Below, in pieces: positions 6,575-7,900 of a DNA stretch of 7,900 nt (the first letter of the stretch is position 1; every line of letters starts with the position of its first letter). The stretch is from Burkholderiaceae bacterium. GTDB lineage: Bacteria > Pseudomonadota > Gammaproteobacteria > Burkholderiales > Burkholderiaceae_F. Made by a program: the position numbers and the translations under genes. The stretch lies in contig JACCYC010000014.1 of the NCBI GenBank assembly GCA_013696665.1, positions 1-7,900 of the forward strand, read 5' to 3'. The notes below the pieces were generated by a model, which searched no databases, was not told where the DNA came from, and saw only the letters and a list, made by a program, of their open reading frames with translations.

Positions 6575-6602
6575 GATCACCGATCAATGATCACCGATCA
6601 CC
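6575..6602. repeat. Four tandem 7-bp GATC-containing repeats across the purC stop codon
   Basis: On the plus strand the units are GATCACC (6575), GATCAAT (6582), GATCACC (6589) and GATCACC (6596): three identical copies and one with two changes. GATC therefore recurs at exactly 7-bp steps. The purC TGA (6586-6584) lies inside the second unit, and the last residues (VIGDH) are encoded by the array. The repeat probably arose by slippage. A regulatory role is not shown by the sequence. Confidence 0.8.
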
Positions 6603-7483
6603 GTTTTCCCGGTCAGCCGCAGCAACGCTTCCCGATACTTGGCGGCCGTTTTTTCGACGACGTCCGGCGGTAGATCCGGCGGTGGTGGAGTCTTGTCCCA
6701 GTCCTGGATTTCCAGCCAGTCGCGCACGAACTGCTTGTCGAAAGACGGCGGCGAAGCTCCCTCGGCGTACTGCTCGGCCGGCCAGAAGCGCGACGAATCG
6801 GCGGTCAGCACTTCGTCCATCAAACGCAGATCGCCTGCGGCGTCGATTCCGAATTCGAATTTGGTGTCGGCAATGATGATGCCGCGCGTGGCCGCGTACT
6901 GCGAAGCCGCCGCGTACAGCGCGAGGCTGATCGAGCGGATCCGGAATGCAAGCTCGGCACCAACAACTTCCTGCATGCGCTCGAACGAAATGTTTTCGTC
7001 ATGCGTGCCGAGCTCGGCCTTGTTGGCAGGCGTGAAGATCGGCGCGGGTAACTTGCTGGCTATCTGCAAACCCCGCGGCAGTTCGATTCCGCACACGCTG
7101 CCTGAGCGCTGATAGTCCTTCCACCCGGAGCCGATCAAGTAACCGCGCACCACGGCCTCGACCGGCAGCGGCTTCAGCTTCATCGCAACCACCGAGCGGC
7201 CGCGCACCTGATCCATCTCGTCGCTCGCGACGACCGACTCCGGCGCGACCCCCGTCAGATGATGCGGCGTGACGTGCGCCAGCTTCGTGAACCAGAAGTT
7301 GGACAGCGCGTTGAGCACCTTACCTTTGTCGGGAATCGGCTGGCTCATCACCACGTCGAACGCCGACAACCGGTCGGTCGTCACGATCAACAGCCGATCG
7401 TCTCCCACCGCGTAACTGTCGCGTACCTTGCCGCGATAGACGAGCGGCAACGACTCAACACTGGACCGCAAGAGTCCGCTCAC
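6584..7483 (-). CDS. purC: Phosphoribosylaminoimidazole-succinocarboxamide synthase PurC (SAICAR synthetase)
   Basis: This encodes a 299-residue cytoplasmic enzyme that joins CAIR and aspartate with ATP to form SAICAR, the step right after the PurK/PurE pair. Motifs are YRGKVRDSY at 16-24 (ATP loop), TDRLSAFDVVM at 36-46, PVEAVVRGYLIGSGWKDYQ, IFTPANKAELGTHDENI, IIADTKFEFG, and DEVLTADSSRFWP, followed by PPSFDKQFVRDWL. This is the long (about 300-residue) form typical of proteobacteria such as Burkholderia and of fungi, rather than the roughly 240-residue E. coli form. The start is GTG 7483, supported by the position of LPLVYRGKVRD relative to the expected N-terminus; no in-frame ATG precedes it and no clear ribosome binding site is seen. 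It starts 10 bases after the dgkA stop. The stop codon lies in a 7-bp repeat array. Confidence 0.95.
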   Translation of the reverse strand: MSGLLRSSVESLPLVYRGKVRDSYAVGDDRLLIVTTDRLSAFDVVMSQPIPDKGKVLNALSNFWFTKLAHVTPHHLTGVAPESVVASDEMDQVRGRSVVAMKLKPLPVEAVVRGYLIGSGWKDYQRSGSVCGIELPRGLQIASKLPAPIFTPANKAELGTHDENISFERMQEVVGAELAFRIRSISLALYAAASQYAATRGIIIADTKFEFGIDAAGDLRLMDEVLTADSSRFWPAEQYAEGASPPSFDKQFVRDWLEIQDWDKTPPPPDLPPDVVEKTAAKYREALLRLTGKTVIGDH

Positions 7484-7493
7484 GTCGGCTTGC

Positions 7494-7900
7494 TCACGCC
7501 CGGAAGAAGTACCAGCCGACTATCGCGACCCAGGTGCCGCCCGCGAACATCAGCGCGAGCATCACCGCCGCGCTGCCGACATCCTTGGCGCGTTTGCCGA
7601 GCGGGTTGATCTCCAGGCTATCGCGGTCGACCGCCGCCTCGATCGCACTGTTAAGCAATTCAACAATCAGCACCAGAATCAACACGCCGACCAGCAGGAT
7701 CTTCTCCGGCAATGCAATCGGCAGCACCAGCGCGACGGGGGTCAGTACCGCCGCCAGCATGATCTCCTGCCGAAACGCATCTTCACCGGCCCACGCGGCG
7801 CGCAGACCGTCCAGCGAGTAATGCGTCGCATCGATCACGCGGCGCAATCCGCGCTTGCGCTTTTCGGCAGCCCGGTCAAGGACGATGCGGCTGGCAGATT
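7494..7900 (-). CDS. dgkA: Diacylglycerol kinase DgkA (5' end probably outside window)
   Basis: This encodes a small inner-membrane enzyme that phosphorylates diacylglycerol to phosphatidic acid with ATP, recycling lipid from head-group transfer reactions. The signature VELLNSAIEAAVDR, followed by GKRAKDVGSAAVM, contains the conserved Glu, Asn and Glu of prokaryotic DgkA (residues 63, 66 and 70 if counted from TTG 7847). Three membrane spans are visible: about 29-46, 49-66 and 90-115, with an amphipathic N-terminal helix before them (HYSLDGLRAAWAGEDAFRQE). A TTG at 7847 could start a 117-residue protein, but it has no ribosome binding site, and the frame stays open to the window edge. The upstream codons read RAAEKRKRG, a basic stretch like the usual DgkA N-terminus. 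I therefore treat the gene as 5'-partial. The stop is TGA 7496-7494. Confidence 0.9.
   Translation of the reverse strand, partial: SASRIVLDRAAEKRKRGLRRVIDATHYSLDGLRAAWAGEDAFRQEIMLAAVLTPVALVLPIALPEKILLVGVLILVLIVELLNSAIEAAVDRDSLEINPLGKRAKDVGSAAVMLALMFAGGTWVAIVGWYFFRA

Noticed and set aside
6538..6583. The purC-purE gap as a site for a purine riboswitch or PurR operator
   Set aside because: At 46 bases it is too short for a purine riboswitch, and no PurR-like palindrome (ACGCAAACGTTTGCGT type) is visible. It contains only the end of the GATC heptamer array.

Overview
The window looks like a stretch of ordinary chromosome from a betaproteobacterium, most likely of the order Burkholderiales. The basis is moderately high GC content, a purC-purE-purK-sua5 gene order that I recall from Burkholderia-type genomes, and protein motifs close to that group. 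The taxonomic call is inference; no rRNA or tRNA gene is present to confirm it. Nearly every base is coding. I found no CRISPR array, transposon, prophage or phage-type gene, RNA gene or plasmid function.

Positions 1-2678 (+ strand) hold the 3' part of a branched-chain amino acid (Liv/HAAT) ABC transporter operon: the end of permease livH, permease livM, and ATPases livG and livF. Adjacent genes overlap by 8, 4 and 4 bases, so translation is probably coupled. The periplasmic binding protein gene is not in the window, so the substrate cannot be assigned with certainty.

Positions 2714-7900 (- strand) form a convergent block. In transcription order (right to left) it holds dgkA (diacylglycerol kinase, running off the right edge), purC, purE, purK and sua5, and then, after a gap of about 115 bases, a GDSL/SGNH-type lipoprotein esterase. 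purE and purK together convert AIR to CAIR, and purC takes CAIR to SAICAR, so three consecutive reactions of IMP synthesis are encoded side by side. Sua5 makes the threonylcarbamoyl-AMP used for the t6A37 tRNA modification. Spacings from dgkA to sua5 are 10, 46, 6 or 69 (depending on the purK start) and 9 bases, which suggests one transcript. The lipoprotein gene may be a separate unit: its leader carries a long imperfect inverted repeat, and a good intrinsic terminator lies just after its stop codon. That terminator sits at the convergence point and overlaps the livF stop codon.

I do not see a previously undescribed system. The points most worth a second look are the GDSL lipoprotein whose signature reads GASV, the dyad in its leader, four tandem 7-bp GATC-containing repeats across the purC stop codon, and uncertain start codons for livG, purK and dgkA.
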